From assembly GCF_000716605.1 (NCBI RefSeq), contig NZ_JNXE01000038.1, positions 92,914 through 156,913 on the forward strand: a stretch of DNA of 64,000 nucleotides, in the 5' to 3' direction. The notes under the pieces are model-generated. The model had not been told where the DNA came from. It saw nothing but the letters and a program-made list of their open reading frames with translations, and made no database searches. Within the stretch, counting starts at the first letter, position 1; the number at the start of each line of letters is the position of its first letter. A program made the position numbers and the translations under genes. This DNA is from Streptomyces sp. NRRL F-525 (GTDB lineage: Bacteria > Actinomycetota > Actinomycetes > Streptomycetales > Streptomycetaceae). This document shows positions 32,435 to 40,746 of the stretch, piece after piece.

Positions 32435-33304
32435 GTGCCCACCAACAACCATCCGACGTTCCGTCAGAAGCGACTCGCGCGTACCCTGCGCGAGTTGAGG
32501 ATCGCTGCGGGGCTGACGCACGTCGATGCCGCCAAGGTGCTCGGCTCCGCGGAGTCCAAAGTCGGACGTATCGAGAACGCCCTGTCAGGTGTCCGACTGC
32601 CTGATCTGCGGGCCCTGTTGGACGCGTACAACGTCACCGATCCGCCCAAGCGCGCGGCCATCGAGAAACTGGCCCGCGAGGCCAAGCAGAAGGGCTGGTG
32701 GAATCAGTACAGCAACGTGCTTGAGCCGGCCTACCTGACCTACGCCGCTGTCGAGGCGGACGCCTCGGAGATCTACAGCGTGGAGACCAGCTTGGTACCG
32801 GGGCTGCTGCAGACTCCCGAATACACAGAGGCGCTCTTCGACCTCCAGGCACCCGATGCCGCCCGGGAGATGCTCGCGGCGCAGCTCGATGTCCGACGGG
32901 AACGCAAGAACTTGCTGGCTGGAGACAATCCGCTGCAACTCTGGGTCATCATCGCCGAGAGCACCCTCTATCACCGGGTGGGCGGCACGGACGTCATGAG
33001 CGGCCAGCTCAAGTCCCTGATCGCCGACAGCCGGGAGCGGAACATCGAGCTTCAGGTCCTGCCGCGCGAAGACCCCATGAACGCCTGCTTGTTCGGGCCG
33101 TTCAACATCATGAGCTTCCCCACTTCGACGGAAACTGACGTCGTGTACACCGAGTCGCCCACCAGCAGCCTCTACTACGAGGACGTGACGGACGTAGAGA
33201 AGTACACAACGCTGTTTCGTCGGCTCAACGTGGCCGCAGCCAATGTCAGCAAGTCGCGCGTGCTCATCCAGAACGCTCTTCACGAAATGGAGCAGGATCG
33301 ATGA
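32435..33304 (+). CDS. XRE family regulator with DUF5753
   Basis: 289 aa. N-terminal helix-turn-helix (LRELRIAAGLTHVDAAKVLG, VGRIENALSGV), then the DUF5753 domain (YSVETSLVPGLLQTPEYTEALF, VIIAESTLYHRVGG). This is the WhiJ-like class of Streptomyces regulators. GTG start after GAGGAGAGG. It overlaps the DUF397 gene by ATGA. With the neighbouring ATPases it forms the usual three-part set. Confidence 0.87.
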   Translation: MPTNNHPTFRQKRLARTLRELRIAAGLTHVDAAKVLGSAESKVGRIENALSGVRLPDLRALLDAYNVTDPPKRAAIEKLAREAKQKGWWNQYSNVLEPAYLTYAAVEADASEIYSVETSLVPGLLQTPEYTEALFDLQAPDAAREMLAAQLDVRRERKNLLAGDNPLQLWVIIAESTLYHRVGGTDVMSGQLKSLIADSRERNIELQVLPREDPMNACLFGPFNIMSFPTSTETDVVYTESPTSSLYYEDVTDVEKYTTLFRRLNVAAANVSKSRVLIQNALHEMEQDR

Positions 33305-33525
33305 AGCCGAACACACAACCCGCTTTGACCTCACTGGTGTGGGCGAAGTCGTCGTACTCCGGAAACAACGCCAACTGTGTCGAGGTCGCCGTCCTGCCCG
33401 ACGGAAGCCGAGTGCTCCGCGACAGCAAGGCCCCCTCGGGGCAGACACTGATGCTCTCGGACTCGGGGTTCGCCGTGTTCATCGCGGGCGTGGGTGTCGG
33501 CGCTGGTGAATTCGGCTGGGCGTGA
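33301..33525 (+). CDS. DUF397 domain-containing protein
   Basis: 74 aa, the typical single DUF397 domain: LVWAKSSYSGNNANCVEVAV, VLRDSKAPSGQ, and the C-terminal hydrophobic FAVFIAGV. DUF397 proteins pair with the XRE/DUF5753 protein, possibly as antitoxin-like or modulating partner. The 4-bp overlap implies translational coupling. Confidence 0.85.
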   Translation: MKPNTQPALTSLVWAKSSYSGNNANCVEVAVLPDGSRVLRDSKAPSGQTLMLSDSGFAVFIAGVGVGAGEFGWA

Positions 33526-33621
33526 CGGTCGTATGTGAGGCGGGTGTGGCGTCGATGGCCGGTGTCCAACCGGTCAGGGTGAACTCATGCGCTCGTCCTG
33601 CTGACCCTGATCACGTCTGCG

Positions 33622-33921
33622 TCAGTCCTCGCTGCCGAGTGCCATTCGTCGCCTGAGGCGGCTTCGAAGGAGCTGGTCCGTGATGACCATCAGGGCATAG
33701 AAGGCCCCCGACACGGGCCCGGCGATGAGCGCAACCATCACTGATCCGGGGTTCTCGGCTATCAGCAGGCCTCCGATGGTCACGGGAGCAGCGATGTAGA
33801 CACCGAGGCGTACTGGATGCCGCGAAGCCCACTTCTGGAGGCGGGTCCGTGGGCGCCCGGCTCCCGCTACGCGTTCGACCGCCAGATATCTCTCCGTCAG
33901 GGCCTCACGCCAAGTCCTCAT
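33622..33921 (-). CDS. hypothetical membrane protein
   Basis: 99 aa from the inner ATG at 33921. An N-terminal basic amphipathic half (TWREALTERYLAVERVAG) is followed by hydrophobic segments about VRLGVYIAAPVTIGGLLIA and VMVALIAGPVSGAFYALMV, and a basic end. No family recognised. Twin palindromes at 34008-34040 lie upstream and may control it. Confidence 0.5.
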   Translation of the reverse strand: MRTWREALTERYLAVERVAGAGRPRTRLQKWASRHPVRLGVYIAAPVTIGGLLIAENPGSVMVALIAGPVSGAFYALMVITDQLLRSRLRRRMALGSED

Positions 33922-34007
33922 CCCACGCATGCTATGCAGACGAACGTCTGTACTCCGGAATCGTGGTGCGCGGGGACGCCCGGTCCCCCGGGAGAGGACA
34001 GCCCCAG

Positions 34008-34040
34008 AAGTGTGTCACTTCGCGCGGAAGTGTCACACTT
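34008..34040. promoter_or_regulatory. tandem palindromes AAGTGTGTCACTT and AAGTGTCACACTT
   Basis: Two 13-bp palindromes (34008-34020 and 34028-34040) with centres exactly 20 bp apart, two helical turns. They lie between the SIP gene stop and the start of the membrane protein at 33921. Such spacing fits two dimers binding on one DNA face. Confidence 0.5.
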
Positions 34041-34063
34041 TTGCGAAGAGGGTCCCCCCGCCC

Positions 34064-34777
34064 TCAGGACGCCCGCCAGTACCCCAGCGCGTGCACCCGT
34101 TCCCGCCGCACGCCCAACTCCCTGCGGACGTACGACGACAGCCCCCGCGTCGTAGACGTGTCGCAGGTGATCCAGACGTACGGGTCGGTGCTGCCCTTCA
34201 GCAGGTCGGGGAGTTGCGCGCGTACCCGGTCGGACAGTTGGCCCCGGGGGTGGTGGCGGACCTCGTGGAGGGACGGGTCGGTGCGGAAGGGGAGGCTGTC
34301 GGAGTCGCCCTCGAACCAGATTGTCGCCGGGACCTTCGAACCGACCGTTCCCAGAAGGGAGTTGATGGCGGGCAGTGACGCCGGGTCGCCGATGGCGAAG
34401 AGGTGGGAGGGGGCGGGGTCGGGGGTCTCGAAGCCCGTGCCCTGGACGGTCGCCTCGATCGTGTCGCCGGGCTTCGCGCCCCGTGCCCAGTCGCTCGCGC
34501 ATCCTTCGTGCAGGGCGAATTCGAGGCCGAACGTGCCGGCCGCCGGGTCGGGGTCGACCAGGGTGTACGCCCGCTGGTGGGGCTTGCCGGCGTTGTCGAA
34601 CCAGAGGCGGACCCACATCGTCGGGTGGACGCCGGTCGCCGCGAGCATGCCGCCGTCGGTGAGGCGGAGGCGGCGGTAGCGCGGGGTGACGTCCTCGGCC
34701 CGGGTCACCGTGAACTCGAAGTCCTTCGCGCGCAGCAGCCTGAGTACCGCGCCCTCCCAACCGCGCCCCTGCGCCAT
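34064..34777 (-). CDS. siderophore-interacting protein (ferric-siderophore reductase)
   Basis: 237 aa flavoprotein of the SIP/ViuB family that reduces Fe(III) in imported siderophores. FAD-binding RAYTLVDPDPAAGTF and the NAD(P)H-binding SIP domain (LFAIGDPASLPAIN, IWFEGD, WITCDTSTTRGLSSYVRRELG) are present. ATG with GAAGAG upstream. A perfect-looking iron box lies 40 nt upstream, shared with the divergent fusion gene. Expected to be derepressed under iron limitation. Confidence 0.88.
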   Translation of the reverse strand: MAQGRGWEGAVLRLLRAKDFEFTVTRAEDVTPRYRRLRLTDGGMLAATGVHPTMWVRLWFDNAGKPHQRAYTLVDPDPAAGTFGLEFALHEGCASDWARGAKPGDTIEATVQGTGFETPDPAPSHLFAIGDPASLPAINSLLGTVGSKVPATIWFEGDSDSLPFRTDPSLHEVRHHPRGQLSDRVRAQLPDLLKGSTDPYVWITCDTSTTRGLSSYVRRELGVRRERVHALGYWRAS

Positions 34778-34816
34778 GGTCTCTTCACCCTTCGCGTACG
34801 CTTTCCCACCAGTAAC

Positions 34817-34835
34817 TTAGGCAAGGCTAACCTAA
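34817..34835. promoter_or_regulatory. iron box (DmdR/DtxR-type operator)
   Basis: TTAGGCAAGGCTAACCTAA, a 19-bp dyad that closely fits the actinobacterial DmdR1/IdeR consensus TTAGGTTAGGCTCACCTAA. It lies between the divergent SIP gene and the gene at 34866, so one site can control both. Confidence 0.88.
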
Positions 34836-34865
34836 AAATCAGCCTCGAAACAGAGGGGTCACCGG

Positions 34866-37550
34866 GTGACGACCCAGATCTACCGCGACACCTGGGGGAT
34901 CCCCCACCTGCGCGCCGACAGCGCCGACGAGCTCGCCCGCGCCCAGGGCCGTGTCACCGCCCTCGACCGCGCCTGGCGGATCGAGGTCGAACGGCACCGC
35001 GCCCAGGGCACGTCGGCCTCCTTCCTCGGCGTCTGCGCCCTGCCCTGGGACCTCTTCGCGCGGCGCGTGCGGCTCGACGACACGGCGAGGCGTTGTTTCG
35101 AGGCCCTGGAGAAGCGGGACCCGGAGACCGCGCGGTGGGTCCGGGCGTATGTCGACGGGGTCAACGAGGGCTTGGCCGCGGGGACTTCGGCTCCCGAGTT
35201 CGCCGACTCCGGCCTGGAACGCGGCCGTTGGAACCCCTGGACCCCCCTCGGTATCTGGCTGGCCACCCACATCCTCTTCGCCGGTTTCCCCGCCAAGCTC
35301 TGGCGCGAAGAGGCGATACGGCACCTCGGGCCCGACGCGGTTGGGCTGTTCGCCACCGACGGCCCCGGTACCTCCGGCAGCAACGGCTGGCTGGTGAGCG
35401 GGGAACGGACCACGACCGGGCAGGCCCTGCTCGCCGGGGATCCGCACCGCTTCATCGAAGACCCCGGCGTCTACCAGCAAGTACACCTCTCCTGCCCGGA
35501 GTTCGACGTCGTCGGGCTCACCGTGCCCGGTGTCCCGGGTATCGCCCACTTCGGGCACACCGGCACGGTCGCCTGGGCCATCACCAACGCGATGGCCGAC
35601 TACCAGGACCTGTACCGGGAACGGCTCCGCCGCACCGGCGCCGGCGTCGAAGCCCTTGGCCCGGACGGAAGTTGGCGCCGCGCCGCCCGCCACACGGAGA
35701 CGATCGACGTGGCCGGTGAGGACCCCGTCGAGGTCGAGATCATCGAGACCGAACGCGGGCCGGTCGTCATCGGCGGGCCGGAAGGACTCGACGCAGGCAT
35801 CAGCACCTCGCTCCACACCCCACCCCTCGCCGTCAGCCTCCGCTACCCGCCCCGCGTCACCGAAGACCTCGGCTTCACCTCCCTGCTCCCCCTCCTCCGT
35901 GCCCGCCAAGTCGCCGACGTGGACCGGGCGTTCGACGACTGGGCCGAACCCGTCAACGTCGTCCAGGCCGCCGACACCGAAGGCGGAACGCTGCACCGGG
36001 TCGCCGGCAAGGTCCCGCTGCGCGCCGACGCCAACCGCACCCGGCTCGTCCCCGCCTGGGAACCCGGCCACGAGTGGCACGGCTGGCACGAACCGCCCCG
36101 CGCCGGACTCACCGACGACGGCATCGCCGTCATGGCCAACCAGCGCGGCCCCGCCACCCCGCTCGGCGTCGAGTTCGCCCCGAACCACCGCGCCGACCGC
36201 ATCACCGCACTGCTCGCCGAGCGCGATAAGTGGTCAGCCGCCGACCTGCCCGCGATCCACATGGACACCCATCTCGGTTCCGCCACACCCCTGTTGGACC
36301 ACCTCGCCGCACTCACCGACCTCACCCCCGAAGCCTCCGCACTCCGCGAACGGCTGCTCGCCTGGGACCGCCGCATGGACGCCGACAGCACCGACGCCGC
36401 CGCCTACGCCGCCGTGCGTGGCGCGGTCGTACGACGGCTCGCAGCCCACCCCACCTTCGCCGCGCTGGCCGAACCACCCGCGTACCCGGAGGTCTTCCTG
36501 CCGTGGCTCGCGCTGCTCCCGCGTGTTGCCTTCGCGCTCGAACACCTCCTGAGCGCAAGGGAGTTGTACGGCATCGACCGGCCGGAGACCGTACGGGCGG
36601 CGGTCGAGGAGGCCGCCGCGAAGCCGGTCGGCACGTGGGGCGACACCCATCGCCTCACCCCCTGGCGAGCGTTGGGCGAGACCGCCCCAACTCCCGCTCC
36701 CGGCCTGTCCGGTGACCACGACTGCGTGCTCTGCACCTCCTCGGTCCCCGGGCTCACCGACCTCAGCGCGCGCGGCCCCGCGGCCCGTTTCGTGTGGGAC
36801 CTGGCCCGGCGGGAGGACAGCCTGTGGGTGGTGCCGTTGGGGGCGTCAGGGGTGGCCGGCTCAGCCCATCACCGCGATCAACTGCCCTTGTGGCTCAAGG
36901 GAGATCTGGTCCCGGTGATCACCGACTTCACCCGCCTCGAACTCCACGAAGAGACCGCCCCCATCCGCCAACCCGTCCACGCACAACACATCACCGGTTT
37001 CGGCATCGTCCGCGTCCTCCCCCTCGACCCCGTCGCCGACGCCCCGACGATCCACCGCTGGGTCAGCGAGCAACGCGCCGCGTTCTGGGGCATGAACGGC
37101 CTCACCCAGGCCCAAGTCACCGAGATCTACGCCCACATGGACACCCTCGACAGCCACCACGCCCACCTGGTCACGAGGGACGACGAACCCGTCGGGCTCC
37201 TCCAGACCTACGACCCCGCAGCCGACCGCGTCGGCGACTGCTACGCCGTAGAACCCGGAGACATCGGCATCCACCTCCTCCTCGCACCAGCCGGACCGGA
37301 CGGCGACCGGCCCGGCTGGTCGGCAACGCTGATGGGCGTTCTCGCCTCCTACGTCCTGCTCGGTCTGGACCGGCGCCGGATCGTGGTCGACCCGGACGTA
37401 CGGAACGAGAAGGCGATCGCGCGCTTCCTGCGCCAGGGGTTCGTGGCGGGCCCGAGGGTCGTCCTCCCGGAGGTGGACATACCGGATGTCTTCATCCCCG
37501 AAAAGCACGCTCAACTGGCGTTTCTCCCTCGCGAGGTGGCCTTCCCGTAG
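34866..37550 (+). CDS. penicillin acylase-type Ntn-hydrolase fused to IucB-like acetyltransferase
   Basis: 894 aa. Residues 1-720 are penicillin-acylase-like. The precursor junction GTSG|SNGWLVSG predicts self-cleavage and catalytic Ser172 at the new N terminus, and MANQRGPATPLG and GDHDCVLCTSS lie in the beta chain. No signal peptide is visible, so it probably stays in the cytoplasm. Residues about 720-894 form a GNAT domain of the siderophore type (IHRWVSEQRAAFWGM, IHLLLAPAG, VVDPDVRNEKAIARFL). Iron-box control suggests a siderophore-related acyl transfer or removal. GTG start after GAGGGG. Confidence 0.85.
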   Translation: MTTQIYRDTWGIPHLRADSADELARAQGRVTALDRAWRIEVERHRAQGTSASFLGVCALPWDLFARRVRLDDTARRCFEALEKRDPETARWVRAYVDGVNEGLAAGTSAPEFADSGLERGRWNPWTPLGIWLATHILFAGFPAKLWREEAIRHLGPDAVGLFATDGPGTSGSNGWLVSGERTTTGQALLAGDPHRFIEDPGVYQQVHLSCPEFDVVGLTVPGVPGIAHFGHTGTVAWAITNAMADYQDLYRERLRRTGAGVEALGPDGSWRRAARHTETIDVAGEDPVEVEIIETERGPVVIGGPEGLDAGISTSLHTPPLAVSLRYPPRVTEDLGFTSLLPLLRARQVADVDRAFDDWAEPVNVVQAADTEGGTLHRVAGKVPLRADANRTRLVPAWEPGHEWHGWHEPPRAGLTDDGIAVMANQRGPATPLGVEFAPNHRADRITALLAERDKWSAADLPAIHMDTHLGSATPLLDHLAALTDLTPEASALRERLLAWDRRMDADSTDAAAYAAVRGAVVRRLAAHPTFAALAEPPAYPEVFLPWLALLPRVAFALEHLLSARELYGIDRPETVRAAVEEAAAKPVGTWGDTHRLTPWRALGETAPTPAPGLSGDHDCVLCTSSVPGLTDLSARGPAARFVWDLARREDSLWVVPLGASGVAGSAHHRDQLPLWLKGDLVPVITDFTRLELHEETAPIRQPVHAQHITGFGIVRVLPLDPVADAPTIHRWVSEQRAAFWGMNGLTQAQVTEIYAHMDTLDSHHAHLVTRDDEPVGLLQTYDPAADRVGDCYAVEPGDIGIHLLLAPAGPDGDRPGWSATLMGVLASYVLLGLDRRRIVVDPDVRNEKAIARFLRQGFVAGPRVVLPEVDIPDVFIPEKHAQLAFLPREVAFP

Positions 37551-37559
37551 CCTGCCGAA

Positions 37560-38042
37560 ATGACCGGAGTGACCCCAGAGGACCTCGTCGCCCACTACGG
37601 GCTGGAGCCGATCCCCCGCGAGGGCGGCCTGTTCCGCCAGATGTGGGCGGGCCCGGCGCGGCCCGACGGCCGCCCGGAGGGCACCGCGATCGTCGCCCTG
37701 CTCACGGCGGACGACTTCTCCGCGCTCCACCGTCTCCCCGCCGACGAGGTCTGGCACTTCTACCTCGGCGACCCGCTGGAACTCCTGCTCCTCGCCCCGG
37801 ACGGCACGTCGAGCACGACGGTCCTCGGGCCGGACCCGCTCCACGGCCGGCACCTCCAGTTCACCGTGCCCGGCGGCACCTGGATGGGGGCGCGGGTGGT
37901 GGCGGGCGGCGCGTGGTCGTTCTTCGGCTGCACGATGGCCCCCGGCTTCACCTACGACGGCTACGAGCACGGCGACGCGGGCGAGTTGACCGCCCGCTAC
38001 CCCTCTGAGGCCGCCCGCATCACCGGGCTGTGCCGCCCGTGA
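37560..38042 (+). CDS. cupin-fold protein (DUF985)
   Basis: 160 aa double-stranded beta-helix protein. It shows GGLFRQMWAG, FSALHRLPADEVWHFYLGDPLELLLL and GCTMAPGFTYDGYEHGD, the typical DUF985 blocks with possible metal-ligand His residues. It begins 9 nt after the fusion gene stop and overlaps the SDR gene, so it is probably in the iron-regulated transcript. Function unknown. Confidence 0.8.
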   Translation: MTGVTPEDLVAHYGLEPIPREGGLFRQMWAGPARPDGRPEGTAIVALLTADDFSALHRLPADEVWHFYLGDPLELLLLAPDGTSSTTVLGPDPLHGRHLQFTVPGGTWMGARVVAGGAWSFFGCTMAPGFTYDGYEHGDAGELTARYPSEAARITGLCRP

Positions 38043-38809
38043 GCCGCCTGCTGGAGGGCCGGTTCGCCCTGGTCACGGGCGCGAGCGGCGGCATCGGCCG
38101 GGGGATCGCGCTGCGGTTCGCGGAGGAGGGCGCGGCAGGGGTCGTACTCCATTGTCGTACGGCGGTGGAGGCGGCCGGTGAAGTGGCGGATCGCGTACGG
38201 GAGTTGGGCGCCCGTGCCCTCGTACTGCAAGCCGATCTGGCCGACGAGGACGCCTGCCGCGGACTGGTCCGCGAGGCGGCCGAGTGGAGCGGTGGACGGC
38301 TCACGGCACTGGTCAACAACGCGGGCGTCCAGCCCACCCAGCCCCTGCCCGGGATGACGGCGGCCGACTGGCGGACGGTCGTCGACACCAACCTGACCAG
38401 CGTCTTCGCGTGCACACAGGCGGCGGCCGAGGTGATGAGGGAACACGGTGTCGGTGGCACGGTGACGCACATCGCCTCCATCGAGGCGAGCGCCCCCGCC
38501 GCCCTCCACGCGCACTACTCCGCGTCCAAGGCCGCCGTCGTCATGCACGCGCGGTCCGCCGCCCTGGAGTACGGCCCGTACGGCATCCGCGTCAACACGG
38601 TCTCGCCCGGTCTGATCGACCGGGAGGGGTTGGCGGAGGCGTGGCCGGACGGGGTGCGGCGGTGGCGGGCGGCGGCGCCGACGGGGCGGCTGGGGCGGCC
38701 GGAGGATGTCGGGGACGCGTGTGTGTTCCTGGCGTCCCGTCTCGCCTCCTGGGTCACCGGGCACGACCTGGTCGTGGACGGCGGAGTGTTGGCGCGGCCC
38801 ACCTGGTGA
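38039..38809 (+). CDS. SDR family oxidoreductase
   Basis: 256 aa Rossmann-fold dehydrogenase. TGASGGIGRGIAL binds NAD(P); catalytic Ser in IASIEAS, and YSASKAA supplies Tyr and Lys; NNAG is present. The GTG at 38039 gives a 4-nt overlap with the cupin gene; a GTG at 38030 is also possible. Likely co-transcribed with the two preceding genes. Substrate unknown. Confidence 0.85.
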   Translation: MSRLLEGRFALVTGASGGIGRGIALRFAEEGAAGVVLHCRTAVEAAGEVADRVRELGARALVLQADLADEDACRGLVREAAEWSGGRLTALVNNAGVQPTQPLPGMTAADWRTVVDTNLTSVFACTQAAAEVMREHGVGGTVTHIASIEASAPAALHAHYSASKAAVVMHARSAALEYGPYGIRVNTVSPGLIDREGLAEAWPDGVRRWRAAAPTGRLGRPEDVGDACVFLASRLASWVTGHDLVVDGGVLARPTW

Positions 38810-38872
38810 GCGAGACGTGTGTTTCCCCCGTACATAACCGCAGACCTGCAAGTCCGAAGACGGAGATGTGAC

Positions 38873-40741
38873 GTGCGCCGACGACGGAATGAGGGACAGG
38901 GTTGTGGACACGGAGGAGGCGGCGGACGGGGCCGACGGCGAGGAGTTCAAGGGCTGGTGCTGCTGGGCTCCCTGCTGGTCCTGCTCCTCCTCGGCACCGC
39001 GGGCACCGCGTCCGCGCACGCCGCCCTCGAATCCACCGACCCCGCCGACGGCAGCGTCCTCAAGTCCGCCCCCCGCACCGTCACCCTCACCTTCTCCGAG
39101 TCCGTCGCCCTCCTCGACGACTCCTTCCGCGTCTACGACCCCGACAACCGGCGGGTGAAGACGAGTTCCGCGCACCACGCGAAGGACGCCGGTGACACGG
39201 CGAGCGTGACCCTCCCGGCCAAGCTCGGCACCGGCACCTACACGGTCGCCTGGCGCGTAGTCTCGGCCGACAGCCACCCGGTCTCGGGCGCCTTCACCTT
39301 CTCCATCGGCAAACCCTCCGCCACGACCACCCCGGTCAGCACGGCCCCGGTCGAGGACCCGCTGACCGGCAGCCTGTACGACATAGCCCGCTACTTCGCG
39401 TACATAGCCGCGGCCCTCCTCATCGGCACGGCAACCTTCGTCACCCTCTGCCGCCCCCCGAACCCCACCGTCCTCAACAAGCCGATCCTGATGGGCTGGT
39501 GGACCCTCCTGGCGGCCACGCTCGCCCTCCTGATCCTCCGCGCCCCCTACGAAGCGGGCACCAGCCTGGCCACGGCCTTCGAACCCTCCGCGATCCCGAA
39601 GACGCTGACTTCCCGCCCGGGCCTGGCACTCGCGGCCCGTCTCCTCCTCCTCGCCGCAACAGCCGCATTCCTCCTACGACTTCGGGGGCGCGAGCGGTTC
39701 GGACGGGTGGCCCTGGGGACGGGTGCCGTCCTCGCGGTCGGGCTGGCGCTGACCTGGGCATCGGCCGAGCACGCCTCCGCCGGGATCCAGGTGCCGGTGG
39801 CGATGACCTCGGCGGTGCTGCATCTGCTCGCGATGTCGGTGTGGCTGGGCGGCCTGACGGCCCTGCTCACCGTCCTCTACCGCTCGTCGGACCTCGACGC
39901 GGCCCCGGTGGCCCGCTTCTCCCGCCTCGCCTTCGCCTCGGTGACCGTCCTGGTCGTCACCGGCGTCTACCAGTCCTGGCGCGGCCTCGGCTCCTGGAAC
40001 GCCCTCACCGAGACGTCGTACGGCCGCATCCTGCTCGTGAAACTCGGCGCGGTGACGCTGCTGCTCGCCGTGGCGGGGTGGTCGCGGCGGTGGACGGGGC
40101 GGATGGTGGGGGAGGAAGTGCGGCTCCAGGTACCGGAGTTGGTGCGGACGGGGGCGGACGGGGCGGCGGCGTCCGGGGGCGAGGGTGCCTCGACTTCCGG
40201 TGCCGATTCCAAGGGCGGGGGCGACGGTTCTCCGGACCGGGGCGACGGCTCCCAGGACCGTTTCCGGCGCGGTCTGCGCCGCTCGGTGCTGTTCGAAGTC
40301 GGCGTCGGTGTCGTGGTGTTGGTGATCACGACCCTGCTGACCAACACCCTCCCCGGCCGCGCGGCGGCGGACGCGCAGCAGACGGCGACTTCGGCCGGCA
40401 TCCCGGCGGCCTCCGTCACCATCGTCCCCTTCCGTGTCGGCAACGCGGGCGGCAAGGTGCAGATCACCCTCGACCCCGGACGCGTCGGCGAGAACTCCGT
40501 CGAGGCGGTCGTCTACGGCCCCGACGGCGGTTTCGCCACCGTCCCCGAACTCCGGCTCTCCTTCACGCTCCCGGCCCAGAAGGTCGGCCCCCTCGACGCC
40601 AATGTCAAGGACGAGGGCGGCTATTGGGGGACCAACACCCTCAACCTGCCGATCGCCGGGACCTGGACGATGAAGGTCACGGTCAGGACGTCCGACGTGG
40701 ACCAGGTGAGTGTGTCGCGGCAGGTGCGGATCGTGCGCTAG
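38873..40741 (+). CDS. CopC-CopD fusion copper transport protein
   Basis: 622 aa. Signal segment about residues 27-48 (LVLLGSLLVLLLLGTAGTASA) leads to a CopC domain starting HAALESTDPADG, so the metal-binding His becomes the first mature residue. Next comes a CopD membrane domain with about eight helices (AMSVWLGGLTALL, VTGVYQSWRGLGS). A soluble Ser/Gly/Asp-rich loop, a last helix and a C-terminal beta domain (NAGGKVQITLDPGR) complete it. GTG start after CGGAGA. Probably copper uptake for cuproenzymes. Confidence 0.87.
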   Translation: MRRRRNEGQGCGHGGGGGRGRRRGVQGLVLLGSLLVLLLLGTAGTASAHAALESTDPADGSVLKSAPRTVTLTFSESVALLDDSFRVYDPDNRRVKTSSAHHAKDAGDTASVTLPAKLGTGTYTVAWRVVSADSHPVSGAFTFSIGKPSATTTPVSTAPVEDPLTGSLYDIARYFAYIAAALLIGTATFVTLCRPPNPTVLNKPILMGWWTLLAATLALLILRAPYEAGTSLATAFEPSAIPKTLTSRPGLALAARLLLLAATAAFLLRLRGRERFGRVALGTGAVLAVGLALTWASAEHASAGIQVPVAMTSAVLHLLAMSVWLGGLTALLTVLYRSSDLDAAPVARFSRLAFASVTVLVVTGVYQSWRGLGSWNALTETSYGRILLVKLGAVTLLLAVAGWSRRWTGRMVGEEVRLQVPELVRTGADGAAASGGEGASTSGADSKGGGDGSPDRGDGSQDRFRRGLRRSVLFEVGVGVVVLVITTLLTNTLPGRAAADAQQTATSAGIPAASVTIVPFRVGNAGGKVQITLDPGRVGENSVEAVVYGPDGGFATVPELRLSFTLPAQKVGPLDANVKDEGGYWGTNTLNLPIAGTWTMKVTVRTSDVDQVSVSRQVRIVR

Positions 40742-40746
40742 CCGGT

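Noticed and set aside
33574..33612. Inverted repeat TCAGGGT / ACCCTGA as a terminator
   Set aside because: Only 7-bp arms around a 23-nt loop; too weak to call.
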